The translations under genes were made by a program, and so were the position numbers. Below, one piece after another: positions 44,160-52,679 of a DNA stretch of 64,000 nt; positions within the stretch are counted from its first letter, which is position 1, and every line of letters starts with the position of its first letter. This stretch comes from Marivirga lumbricoides (GTDB lineage: Bacteria; Bacteroidota; Bacteroidia; Cytophagales; Cyclobacteriaceae), in the NCBI RefSeq assembly GCF_014636295.1, contig NZ_BMEC01000002.1, positions 248,001 to 312,000 on the forward strand. The letters are read 5' to 3'. The notes beneath the pieces were generated by a model. That model was not told where the DNA came from. It searched no databases and saw only the letters and a program-made list of their open reading frames with translations.

Positions 44160-45883
44160 CTAGAAATCAGTATCTAAACCAAATTTCTCCTTTAATTTCT
44201 CAAGGGCAGGATTTTTCTTCATCATAGCCTCCAATTTTTCCTTTGGAGTGTAGGGCCGTTCAATAGCATTTTGGGCACTTACCTCATGATTTAATTGTAA
44301 CTCGGCTATACCAAAAGCTCCTCTTAAATAATTAATGAGATCCGCTTTAATTTGTTCAATAGCATCTACCTCCAAGAGGTTTGTCAGCTGTATAATTATA
44401 GAGTTCCCATCAAGCTTAAAGCTGTTGGTAAGCGCATTCGCACTTAGCGCACCAATATTATTTTTCTCTTTTTCCAGAAACTCTTTTAACTGAAGCTTGA
44501 TATTTTCTTCATTGAAAGTGAGCAGTTTCCGCTCTTGCACATTATTATTTTCAGCTTTATCCTGAATGAGTGCAGGTTGCTGTGTAGTAGGAGCTTCTTC
44601 CCGAAGCTCCTCTTTTATATGCTCTTTAGGTAATGTAACTTTCTTATTTGTATCTCCAGGCTTTGGAATACTAATGGTAGACCTTAATTCTTTAGTAACT
44701 TTTGCCCTATTGCCTAAACTATCTGCAATTGATTGAGCGCCTTTTTTGACATCTGATTGCTCAGTTTGTTCGCTTAGCTCACTTTTTTTTTTAAGGCTTC
44801 TGCATTGGAACGAGCCAAATCAACAGCACTGTTAATTTTTGCAAGTTTCATTAATGCCAGTTCAACATGTAAGCGCGGATTCTTACTGGTTTTATAATTC
44901 TGATCGCACTGATTAATAACATGTAAGCCTGATAACAGGAAGGAAGTAGAAACTCTAGCCGCCTGTTCTTTATACTGTTGTTTTACCTGTTCTGATACTT
45001 CCAGAAGTATTAGAGTAGACTGATCTTTGCAAACGAGTAAATCTCTAAAATGGGAAGCCAATCCTACAATAAAATTATGCCCATCAAATCCTTTTTTCAG
45101 TACCTCATCAAACAGTAATAGCGCCTGTGGTATTTTCTCTTCAACTAAAGCCTCCGTTACTTTGAAATAATAATCATAATCAAGGATATGAAGGTTATCT
45201 ATAGTTGCCTGATAGGTAATTTTATTATCAGGAGAGAAAGTAACGATCAAATCGAATATGGAAAGAGCATCACGCAGGGCACCATCAGCCTTTTGAGCAA
45301 TTAGATGAAGAGCAGCATCCTCAGCTTCTATTTTTTCCCTGTTGGCAATATCCAGTAGATGTCCTGAAATATCTGATACCTGAATTCTATTGAAATCATA
45401 AATTTGACATCTGGAAAGAATAGTAGGAATTACTTTGTGCTTTTCTGTTGTTGCCAGAATAAAAATTGCATAAGAAGGCGGTTCTTCCAATGTTTTAAGA
45501 AAAGCATTAAATGCCTGATTGGATAACATGTGCACCTCATCAATAATATATACCTTATATTTTCCATGCTGAGGTGGTACGCGTACCTGATCAATCAGAT
45601 TTCTTACATCATCAACTGAGTTATTAGAGGCTGCATCAAGCTCATAGATGTTCATAGAAGAAGAGCCTTCCATATTGTCAACATCAAAGCCATTGATCAA
45701 TCTGGCAAGAATTCTGGCACAAGTGGTTTTTCCTACCCCTCTTGGGCCACAAAATAGCAAAGCCTGGGCTAAATGATTGTTATCAATAGCATTTTTAAGT
45801 GTAGTGGTTATGTGTTTCTGACCTACTACTTCATCAAAACCTTTTGGCCTATACTTTCTGGCTGATACAACAAAATTCTCCAT
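44160..45883 (-). CDS. dnaX: DNA polymerase III tau subunit, made across a -1 shift in dnaX
   Basis: Two minus-strand frames join at a run of ten A (44792 to 44783). Frame 0 encodes 367 residues to the run; the -1 frame continues without stop as SELSEQTEQSDVKKGAQSIA and onward through the old ORF at 44540 to a stop at 44160, giving about 574 aa, normal for a tau protein of this phylum. The C-terminal piece (SFKLDGNSIIIQLTN, RPYTPKEKLEAMMKKNPALE, KLKEKFGLDTDF) is the Bacteroidota DnaX C-domain, which binds the polymerase. The join could be programmed ribosomal or transcriptional slippage, or an assembly homopolymer error. Confidence 0.8.
44774..45883 (-). CDS. dnaX: DNA polymerase III gamma-type subunit (unshifted dnaX product)
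   Basis: Read without a shift, dnaX ends after 369 residues with KKKVS and stop. The product has the clamp-loader AAA+ core: YRPKGFDEVVGQKHITTTLK, Walker A CGPRGVGKTT (45-54), ELDAASNNSVDDVRNLID, Walker B IIDEVHMLS (113-121), sensor 1 ATTEKHKVIPTILSRCQ, and clamp-loader domain III. The Cys4 zinc module usually found between Walker A and ELDAAS is absent: residues 63-77 are short and Cys-free. It would act as gamma in the DnaX complex that loads the sliding clamp. Confidence 0.85.
   Translation of the reverse strand: MENFVVSARKYRPKGFDEVVGQKHITTTLKNAIDNNHLAQALLFCGPRGVGKTTCARILARLINGFDVDNMEGSSSMNIYELDAASNNSVDDVRNLIDQVRVPPQHGKYKVYIIDEVHMLSNQAFNAFLKTLEEPPSYAIFILATTEKHKVIPTILSRCQIYDFNRIQVSDISGHLLDIANREKIEAEDAALHLIAQKADGALRDALSIFDLIVTFSPDNKITYQATIDNLHILDYDYYFKVTEALVEEKIPQALLLFDEVLKKGFDGHNFIVGLASHFRDLLVCKDQSTLILLEVSEQVKQQYKEQAARVSTSFLLSGLHVINQCDQNYKTSKNPRLHVELALMKLAKINSAVDLARSNAEALKKKVS
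44783..44792 (-). promoter_or_regulatory. A10 slippery run in dnaX
   Basis: On the coding strand TTA-AAA-AAA-AAA-GTG-AGC-TAA: ten consecutive A, then a stop two codons after the run in frame 0 and an open -1 frame of 207 codons. This is the layout of the Thermus dnaX transcriptional slippage site (A9) and resembles the A-AAA-AAG site of E. coli dnaX. Confidence 0.7.
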
Positions 45884-45970
45884 TACTGCAAGTTAAAAAT
45901 CTCAGGATAATTTAGGTAGTAGAATTGATTTTAATCTGAAGGTTGAATTAATTTTTTTGAAGTTGCCCTC

Positions 45971-46390
45971 CTATTCGCCAAAATACTCCACGTAATTTCT
46001 TGGCGTTTCATAAAGTGTAAGTTTATGTAAACTCGCCCCCTTTTGCAATTCAGCTACTTTTGGTGCCAATATTTTCCAGAATTCAGAAATAATTACTTCA
46101 CAACTTGCCATCTTTCCTACCAAAAATGGAACATCAAGATTCAGATTTTTATGATCTACTTTGTTGATTACATCTTCACGAATAAGTGTACTCAATTTCT
46201 TCAGATCAACTACAAAACCTGTATCAGGATCAGGAGTTCCCTTTACTGTAACAATTAATTCAAAGTTATGACCATGCCAATTCTCATTAGCACATGGGCC
46301 AAAAACTTCTTCATTCTTCTCTCTACTCCAATTGGGGTTAAAGAGCTTATGCGCTGCATTAAAATGTTCTTTACGATTAACGTAAACCAT
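45971..46390 (-). CDS. 6-pyruvoyl-tetrahydropterin synthase / QueD-family protein
   Basis: The 139-aa protein carries the zinc histidines HFNAAHKL (His14) and NWHGHNF (His39, His41), a catalytic Cys in GPCANENW (Cys33) and the DHKNLNLD and LYETPRNYVEY motifs. QueD makes 6-carboxytetrahydropterin for queuosine; other members make pterins. No other queuosine genes are nearby, so the exact reaction is not settled. It shares a divergent promoter region with hldD. Confidence 0.88.
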   Translation of the reverse strand: MVYVNRKEHFNAAHKLFNPNWSREKNEEVFGPCANENWHGHNFELIVTVKGTPDPDTGFVVDLKKLSTLIREDVINKVDHKNLNLDVPFLVGKMASCEVIISEFWKILAPKVAELQKGASLHKLTLYETPRNYVEYFGE

Positions 46391-46412
46391 GTCAACCTTA
46401 ATTTTTAGGGTG

Positions 46413-46449
46413 CAAATATACGTTTATTCATTTAATATAAATAGTTTTG
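46413..46449. promoter_or_regulatory. Divergent -7 elements for the queD-like gene and hldD
   Basis: On the minus strand TATATTTG (46420 to 46413) lies 22 bases before the QueD-type start; on the plus strand TAGTTTTG (46442-46449) lies 31 bases before hldD. Both match TAnnTTTG. -33 elements are not obvious. Confidence 0.5.
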
Positions 46450-46480
46450 TCCTAATAGCTTAAAATAAAACAAACGTAAA

Positions 46481-47431
46481 ATGATAATAGTAACAGGAGC
46501 CGCAGGATTTATTGCAAGTAACTTGATTAAGCGACTTAATAATGATGGTTTTAAACACATTATAGCTGTAGATAAGTTCGATAATCCTGTGAAAAACACA
46601 AATTTGGAAGGTCTTATCATCCAGGAAAAAGTTGACAGAAACATCTTTTTTGAATGGATACAGAAGCAAACGGCTGAAATAGAGTTTATTTTTCATATTG
46701 GCGCAAGAACAGACACTACGGAATTTGATAAAGAATTATTGTTTAAGCTAAATACAGAATACACTCAGAAGATTTGGAATATTTGCATTGAAAAACAAAT
46801 TCCTTTGATTTATGCCAGTTCTGCAGCCACCTACGGATTAGGAGAGTTGGGCTACAAAGATGACGAAGCATTAATACCTCAATTGAAACCTTTAAACCCA
46901 TATGGTGACTCAAAAAATGAATTTGATATTTGGGCCTTAAAGCAGTCACAGAAACCTTTCTTTTGGGCTGGGTTAAAATTTTTCAACGTATACGGGCCTG
47001 GGGAATACCATAAAGGAAGAATGGCCAGTGTTATTTTGCATGCGCACAAGCAAATTCAGGAAACAGGAGCTATGAAGCTATTCCGTTCTCACAACCCTAA
47101 CTATAAAGATGGGCAACAAATGAGAGATTTTGTTTATGTAAAGGATGTAGTGGATGTAATGGTGTGGCTTATGCATCATAGAAAAAACAGCGGTATATAT
47201 AATTTAGGAAGTGGCACAGCCCGAACTTTCCTGGATTTGGTAAAAGCTGTTTTCAAATCTATGGGCAAACCTGAAAAGATATCTTTTATTGATACTCCTG
47301 CAGATATCAGGGACAAATATCAATATTTTACTGAAGCTGATATGGATAAGCTTCAAAAGATAGGTTATAAAAACCCCTTCACTCCGTTAGAGGAAGGGGT
47401 TCAGGATTACGTAAGCCAGATAAAAGCCTAA
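46481..47431 (+). CDS. hldD: ADP-L-glycero-D-manno-heptose-6-epimerase
   Basis: The 316-aa extended SDR has the NAD(P) loop TGAAGFIASNLIKRL, FHIGARTDTTEFD, the catalytic YASSAATYG ... NPYGDSKNEFD (Y-x3-K), FFNVYGPGEYHKGRMASVI and DFVYVKDVVDVM, all typical of HldD. It turns ADP-D-glycero- into ADP-L-glycero-manno-heptose for LPS core. Stand-alone; its end overlaps the convergent lipoprotein gene by four bases. The third loop glycine is Ala, as is common in this group. Confidence 0.92.
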   Translation: MIIVTGAAGFIASNLIKRLNNDGFKHIIAVDKFDNPVKNTNLEGLIIQEKVDRNIFFEWIQKQTAEIEFIFHIGARTDTTEFDKELLFKLNTEYTQKIWNICIEKQIPLIYASSAATYGLGELGYKDDEALIPQLKPLNPYGDSKNEFDIWALKQSQKPFFWAGLKFFNVYGPGEYHKGRMASVILHAHKQIQETGAMKLFRSHNPNYKDGQQMRDFVYVKDVVDVMVWLMHHRKNSGIYNLGSGTARTFLDLVKAVFKSMGKPEKISFIDTPADIRDKYQYFTEADMDKLQKIGYKNPFTPLEEGVQDYVSQIKA

Positions 47432-47850
47432 TAAGTTGCTTTAGTCTTTCTGACTTTTACACCTGTTTTCACATTGAACAGGTAGGTATAATCTGCTATA
47501 GTTTCATTATTGTTTTTTATCATACCGGGTGGTGCTATAATTTCCACCTGGTAGTCACTAGTCCACTTAACTGATCCTTGAGGTATGGATTCCTTTTTTA
47601 CAATTGAGTTATCAGCTATTTTTATCACGACATATTTCAAGGGCTGAGGGCCAGGCACTGTTCCCTCTTCTTGAAATGTAGCAAGCACATATTCGTTGGT
47701 TTCATTCTCTTGAAACGCAACTGGTGTTATACCCAGGGCTTCATAAGCGACAGCCTGATAATTAGAGGAACTGCTCTTGTTTTGCGAGCTAACCTTTTTA
47801 TTGCAAGCTGAAGTTGCAATAACTAAAATTAAGAGAATCAGATTTTTCAT
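47428..47850 (-). CDS. Small lipoprotein, hypothetical
   Basis: The 140-aa product has a lipoprotein signal with lipobox (MKNLILLILVIATSAC, Cys16), a Ser-rich linker, and a small beta-rich domain (EYVLATFQEEGTVPGPQPLK, YVVIKIADNSIVKKESIPQG). It should sit in the periplasm on a membrane. No recognised family. It follows the T9SS protein by two bases and probably belongs to that transcript. Confidence 0.7.
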   Translation of the reverse strand: MKNLILLILVIATSACNKKVSSQNKSSSSNYQAVAYEALGITPVAFQENETNEYVLATFQEEGTVPGPQPLKYVVIKIADNSIVKKESIPQGSVKWTSDYQVEIIAPPGMIKNNNETIADYTYLFNVKTGVKVRKTKATY

Positions 47851-47852
47851 TC

Positions 47853-50800
47853 TTACTGCTTAACGAATCTTTTAGTTCTTAATGCCCCTTTATTATCTTT
47901 TATTTGCAAGAGATACATTCCCTGCTTTAAACTCTGAATATCAATTACGGCATTTTCTGTACTACCTGATAAGCTCTGACTCTTAACATATTGACCATTT
48001 GAAGTATAAATAGACAGCTCCACTATATGCTGCCCTGCAACGTTTAAATTCATTTGTTTATTAGCCGGGTTAGGGTATAACTTCAGGCCTTCATTTAACT
48101 GCTGCTGTTTATTAGCCGTAACAACATTCATAGAATTTGTTGTAAAAATATATTCTCCTATATATCCTTTCAATTGAAGATTAAAACGCTCTGCTTTTGG
48201 ATACTCAAATTCTATCAACCTAGCGCCATCTTGATGTGTTAAAACCTGATAGTCTGTGTATACTTTATTTTCTCCAAATAATACCTCCACACTATCAAAA
48301 GGTTCAGTATTTTCTAACTCTATAGAAACAGGATATGATCCATCTCCAACAGAAGAACTGTAGTTAAGAATTTGAGGCACTTTGCCAATTTCGCCAGTAT
48401 TCAAAATTTTCGACAGATATTCTACACCTTCAAATTCACCTTTTAATCTGATTTTAGCACCCTCAAAAGGAACATCATTATTAGGGAACACTATTTCCCT
48501 TTGTCCTGAAACGGGAGAGTTAATAGTTTCCAGAATTTCATCATTGACTATAAGCTGTACTTTGGAATAATTAATAGGTAAACTTAGATCAATACTTGCT
48601 TTGCCATATTTTGAGTAATTAAAATTACTTGCCAGAAGATTTGCTTTGGGTAGCTCCTCAATAGTTGCTGTCCAGATACCTCTTCCATGCGTACCGATTA
48701 CTACCTGATCATCCACAATTTTCATTGACCAGATAGAAACTGCCGGCAAATCATTTCTTATATTCCATGATTCCCCTCCGTCCAGAGATTCGTATAACCC
48801 TATCTCGGTTCCTACCCAAATAATGTCTGTATTGAAAGGCATTACCAACAAACTATGTACAAATACATCCGGGAAACCTCTGGCACTTTCAGTTCCTCCT
48901 TCAGCAAAGCCCGAAATATCTACCCAGGTTTGTCCTAAATCAGTTGTTTTCAAAATCTTAGGGAAATCTGCTCTTGAAAATAGTGCATAAGCGGTGTTTT
49001 CATCCGTGGGATGAGTGTAGATGCCTGTATAATAAGCTTGAGGGTTAGGAGAATAGTTATTTACTTCTGAAAATGTTTCTCCTGCATCTGTTGAAACAAA
49101 TAAGTTTAATACCCCTTCTGCCATGCCTGCCCCGGCCCATACAATTTGATCGTTAGCTAAAGAAACTTCTACATCAGAAGCACTATTGTTTCCTCCCCAT
49201 TTATCGCTGCTAATTGGTTTCATAATCCAGTTGGAACCGAAATTAGTACTTTTATAAACTCCAGCCTGCCCTATTGCATAGATTATATCCGGAGAAGTAG
49301 TTGAACCTGCCAGCCTGGTGATAAAAGGGCCATCATTTTGGAATTGGGCAATCACATTGATGCCACTAAAAGCATTTGAAAAAGAATTGCCTCCATTAGT
49401 TGATCTTTGGATACCATTATATTGATACCCACCGATCACTCTTTGCGGATCAGTAGCATGCCAAATTACTTCAAAGCCATCACCCCCTATCTCTCCACTG
49501 TAAGCATTTGTTGCATCAACGAAGGTACCAGAAGAAACCCAGGTACCATTATCTTGCGTACCTCCTACGTATTTATCTTCTCCCGGCTTTTTGTCTGCTC
49601 CATAAAATTGACTAGTCACATATCCATTTACTAATTGATTCATTGTTATTCCATTATTTCTGGAAATACTAAATCCTCCATCATTTCCATTTATGATCAT
49701 GAAAGTTTCGGAATCATCATTTGTTTTTATTAATGTTAGATGATGATGATCAGGATGGACTGTATTTATATTCTGGCTTTCATAATCACCATAAGCATCA
49801 TAAACAGCTACTGCTTCAGCTGCTGCTATAGTTTGTGATCCATACTTTATTCTCATAACAGAGTTTATGAATGTGGAAGGATTCCATTGAGCATTCTCTG
49901 CTAAAACAGGCCAAAAGTAGTACATGTTGGCAAACTCAACGCCTCCATTCACCGCTACATTTGCATTAGGTGTAGTTGGATTATACTCTAAATCATGAAC
50001 ATAAAAATACTCTCTGGCAGTTGATAATGCATCATCAGCCGAACTGGATTTATTCAAATTAAACTCACCATTTCTCTCCTGGTCTCTAAAAGATACCATC
50101 AACTGTTTATCATTTTCAATATCCCAAACCTCGAATGGCACATCTATATAATCCTGATAAGTATAATCAGCTATATCAACCCCCGAAGTAGCTCCCTGAG
50201 GAACAGTAAAACGATGAGCCTTCTGAGTATTTTCTCCCCCAAACCGGATCTCAATTGTAACAGGATTTTGAGAAGGATTATTGGAACCGTCTGACACATT
50301 TAATGTCCCTCCATTAAATTCTGCACCAAAATCTACAAATGCAACAACAGGGGTACCTTCCAAATCCACCCCTAGAAATTTCCTGGTGGTTTCAGATACA
50401 TTATTAGGATCAATTAAATATTTCCCGATACTTACTCCTCCTACAAATACTTCATAGGGGTTATAGGGATTAACAGCAATTGTATTATCATACCAGCCTT
50501 GCCCTCCTAAAAAGTCAGTGTTATATTGAGAGTCTTCCACCTGCACCCAACTCGCACCTTTATTTTCCGAATAATATAATAAAGTTGTTTCACCTACATA
50601 GCTGGAAGTATATACTATATTAGAATTGCCAGGAGCAACTGCAATTTCAAACCTTACTCCATCTACTATACCTTCAGAAGACGGTATCCACGTTTCACCT
50701 GCATCAACTGATTTAAAAATTCCACTACTATTAACTCCGGCATACTGAATAGCAAAGTCATTAGGATCAACTTGCAAATCCTGTACAGAACCAAGCCCTA

Positions 50801-51584
50801 AGGCATCAAATGTTTCAATCCATGACTCTCCACCATTTAAACTTTTGTATATTCCTGAATTCGTAGCAATAACAATAACCTCTTCATTAGTAGGATCAAC
50901 AGCTATCCTATTTACAGAATTGTAATCAGCATTTCCTGTTGTGGATGGTAATAATGACCAGGTCTGACCCCTATCTATACTTTTATATACACCGTCTCCA
51001 CGCACGAAAGCAGAGTTTCCAGAAAATACTTCCCCAGTTCCTACGTAAATCACATCCGGATTAGAAATGGATTGAGCTATAGAATTAGTAGAAAGATTGG
51101 GTAGCTCAGGAGATATGTTTGTCCAGGTTTGGCCGCAATCAGTCGTTTTCCATAAACCTCCACTAGCCGCACCTGCAATCCATGTACAATGAGTATTATC
51201 ATCAGGATCAACAGCAATGGCCCTTGTCCTACCTCCAACGTTGCCGGGACCTCTTGATATAAATTCTACCGTGAAAGGAGCTGAGTTTCTCGCCTGTGCT
51301 TTTTTGCTAATAGATTGAGAAAGTTCTCTAAACCTATAGCCTTTTAGGTAGCCAGATTCAGATTCTCCTATTTTCTTTGAAATGCTATTATAATATTCAA
51401 TGAAACCATCTGGCTTCATGAAAGCTTCTGCATTACCAGATTTCACTTTCGCTTTCTTGGCAGACCAGATTTTTCTTAAAGACGTTTCACCAATATCCAA
51501 ACCCTTGTTTGAGATATTAAAATACATGATCGTCATTACTAATATAGCTCCTAAAGGGAATAGGTAAGTACTGTTTCTTTTCAT
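47853..51584 (-). CDS. Large T9SS-exported protein with Asp-box (BNR/sortilin-like) propeller repeats
   Basis: Start at 51584 gives a signal-anchor-like N-terminus (MKRNSTYLFPLGAILVMTIM); the frame extends 19 codons upstream. The 1243-aa product has many Asp-box repeats (KTTDCGQTWTNISPE, KSIDRGQTWSLLPS, KSLNGGESWIETF, KSVDAGETWIPSS, KSTNFGSNWIM) in two blocks, before and after an inserted beta-rich region (about 400-640), so it folds as one or two VPS10/sialidase-like propellers without visible hydrolase residues. The last about 80 residues (LKLYPNPANKQMNLNVAGQH ... LKQGMYLLQIKD ... KRFVKQ) are a type A T9SS sorting domain, so it is exported to the cell surface or medium. Confidence 0.88.
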   Translation of the reverse strand: MKRNSTYLFPLGAILVMTIMYFNISNKGLDIGETSLRKIWSAKKAKVKSGNAEAFMKPDGFIEYYNSISKKIGESESGYLKGYRFRELSQSISKKAQARNSAPFTVEFISRGPGNVGGRTRAIAVDPDDNTHCTWIAGAASGGLWKTTDCGQTWTNISPELPNLSTNSIAQSISNPDVIYVGTGEVFSGNSAFVRGDGVYKSIDRGQTWSLLPSTTGNADYNSVNRIAVDPTNEEVIVIATNSGIYKSLNGGESWIETFDALGLGSVQDLQVDPNDFAIQYAGVNSSGIFKSVDAGETWIPSSEGIVDGVRFEIAVAPGNSNIVYTSSYVGETTLLYYSENKGASWVQVEDSQYNTDFLGGQGWYDNTIAVNPYNPYEVFVGGVSIGKYLIDPNNVSETTRKFLGVDLEGTPVVAFVDFGAEFNGGTLNVSDGSNNPSQNPVTIEIRFGGENTQKAHRFTVPQGATSGVDIADYTYQDYIDVPFEVWDIENDKQLMVSFRDQERNGEFNLNKSSSADDALSTAREYFYVHDLEYNPTTPNANVAVNGGVEFANMYYFWPVLAENAQWNPSTFINSVMRIKYGSQTIAAAEAVAVYDAYGDYESQNINTVHPDHHHLTLIKTNDDSETFMIINGNDGGFSISRNNGITMNQLVNGYVTSQFYGADKKPGEDKYVGGTQDNGTWVSSGTFVDATNAYSGEIGGDGFEVIWHATDPQRVIGGYQYNGIQRSTNGGNSFSNAFSGINVIAQFQNDGPFITRLAGSTTSPDIIYAIGQAGVYKSTNFGSNWIMKPISSDKWGGNNSASDVEVSLANDQIVWAGAGMAEGVLNLFVSTDAGETFSEVNNYSPNPQAYYTGIYTHPTDENTAYALFSRADFPKILKTTDLGQTWVDISGFAEGGTESARGFPDVFVHSLLVMPFNTDIIWVGTEIGLYESLDGGESWNIRNDLPAVSIWSMKIVDDQVVIGTHGRGIWTATIEELPKANLLASNFNYSKYGKASIDLSLPINYSKVQLIVNDEILETINSPVSGQREIVFPNNDVPFEGAKIRLKGEFEGVEYLSKILNTGEIGKVPQILNYSSSVGDGSYPVSIELENTEPFDSVEVLFGENKVYTDYQVLTHQDGARLIEFEYPKAERFNLQLKGYIGEYIFTTNSMNVVTANKQQQLNEGLKLYPNPANKQMNLNVAGQHIVELSIYTSNGQYVKSQSLSGSTENAVIDIQSLKQGMYLLQIKDNKGALRTKRFVKQ

Positions 51585-51643
51585 CAAAAATAAATTATAA
51601 AATTTATTAAAAATACAGAAAAGAATTAAAACAAATTTCAATT

Positions 51644-52678
51644 TTACCAGAAATCTGGTCTTTTATTAACACTGTTTTGATACTTAGTACAATCGAAACA
51701 ATAGTCGGGTAAAGGATCATTCGGAGAAAATCTATCACATCTTAATTTAGCCTCATTTATACCAGAAATAGCTGAACCTGGAATTTTAATTCGCATGGAA
51801 GAAACAGATGATGTGAAAAAATAACCTAAGACCTGCTCAGAATCAATTGAACTGCATTTAATATTACTTGCTATCCTCGATGGTAATGATGCGAAAATAG
51901 AACCATCATTCTGATATTGTTGCTTTACTAAGCTCCAAAACTCATATGCACCTCGATTAATAGACTTCAGTTTTACTTTAAAACTATAGGATTCAGTAAA
52001 CCTTAAGCCATCTTCAAGAAAAGTGATTTCAAAATCATTTATTAAGCTATTGTTCGTGAACTGATCGTCAAATATCTTGATATCGAATTTAGAATATTCT
52101 GTATTCCAGCAATAGGAATTGTTAATATCGGATGATGGAGCTTGGTATTGATAAGTACCCTCCCAATCAATTCTGAAGTAGTCTTTAGATGGACTATCAT
52201 AAAACTGGCAATATAATCGAACACCTTTAATTGTATTATCTATTCCATTTTTCTTCACTTCAACCTCATCAGTTTTGTAATAAACAGAATCTACTATTCC
52301 ACTTGCAGGAATTTGTTCCTCATCAGATTGATAAACTGTCCCATCTGATGTAATTATTTTTAAAGAATACTTTTTACCTACTTCAGCTACAAATTCGGTA
52401 GGGCAAGACTCATACAGCCCAGGCTTGGTTTCATTGAATTTGTATTCATATCCATCAGAATCAAATACAGAAACATCAGCCCCCTCTTCTTTTGGATTGA
52501 CATATGCTTTGTAATCAGCAGTGCGACTCAGTTCAACAAAGTATGGCTCTGCCTGATCAGTAATTTCTGCAAAGACAACAAGTTTTGCAGCAGTATCTTT
52601 TACTTCAACTTCCAGCGGATCAATACATGCACTCAGAAAGATCACAAAAACTAATTGAATAAAAAAAATTGTCTTCAT
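51644..52678 (-). CDS. DUF4249 lipoprotein
   Basis: The 344-aa product has a lipobox (FVIFLSAC, Cys18) followed by IDPLEVEVKDTAAKLVVFAE, the typical DUF4249 start, a beta-rich body, and the late cysteine pair YCFDCTKYQ. DUF4249 proteins are Bacteroidota lipoproteins nearly always encoded next to a TonB receptor of the kind found here, two bases upstream, and probably act as its surface-exposed partner, as SusD does for SusC (inference). Confidence 0.9.
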   Translation of the reverse strand: MKTIFFIQLVFVIFLSACIDPLEVEVKDTAAKLVVFAEITDQAEPYFVELSRTADYKAYVNPKEEGADVSVFDSDGYEYKFNETKPGLYESCPTEFVAEVGKKYSLKIITSDGTVYQSDEEQIPASGIVDSVYYKTDEVEVKKNGIDNTIKGVRLYCQFYDSPSKDYFRIDWEGTYQYQAPSSDINNSYCWNTEYSKFDIKIFDDQFTNNSLINDFEITFLEDGLRFTESYSFKVKLKSINRGAYEFWSLVKQQYQNDGSIFASLPSRIASNIKCSSIDSEQVLGYFFTSSVSSMRIKIPGSAISGINEAKLRCDRFSPNDPLPDYCFDCTKYQNSVNKRPDFW

Positions 52679-52679
52679 T

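Noticed and set aside
44160-44540. Separate 126-aa gene starting at a GTG
   Set aside because: Its sequence is the C-terminal domain of DnaX and the frame is open back to the A10 run, so it is part of tau, not its own gene.
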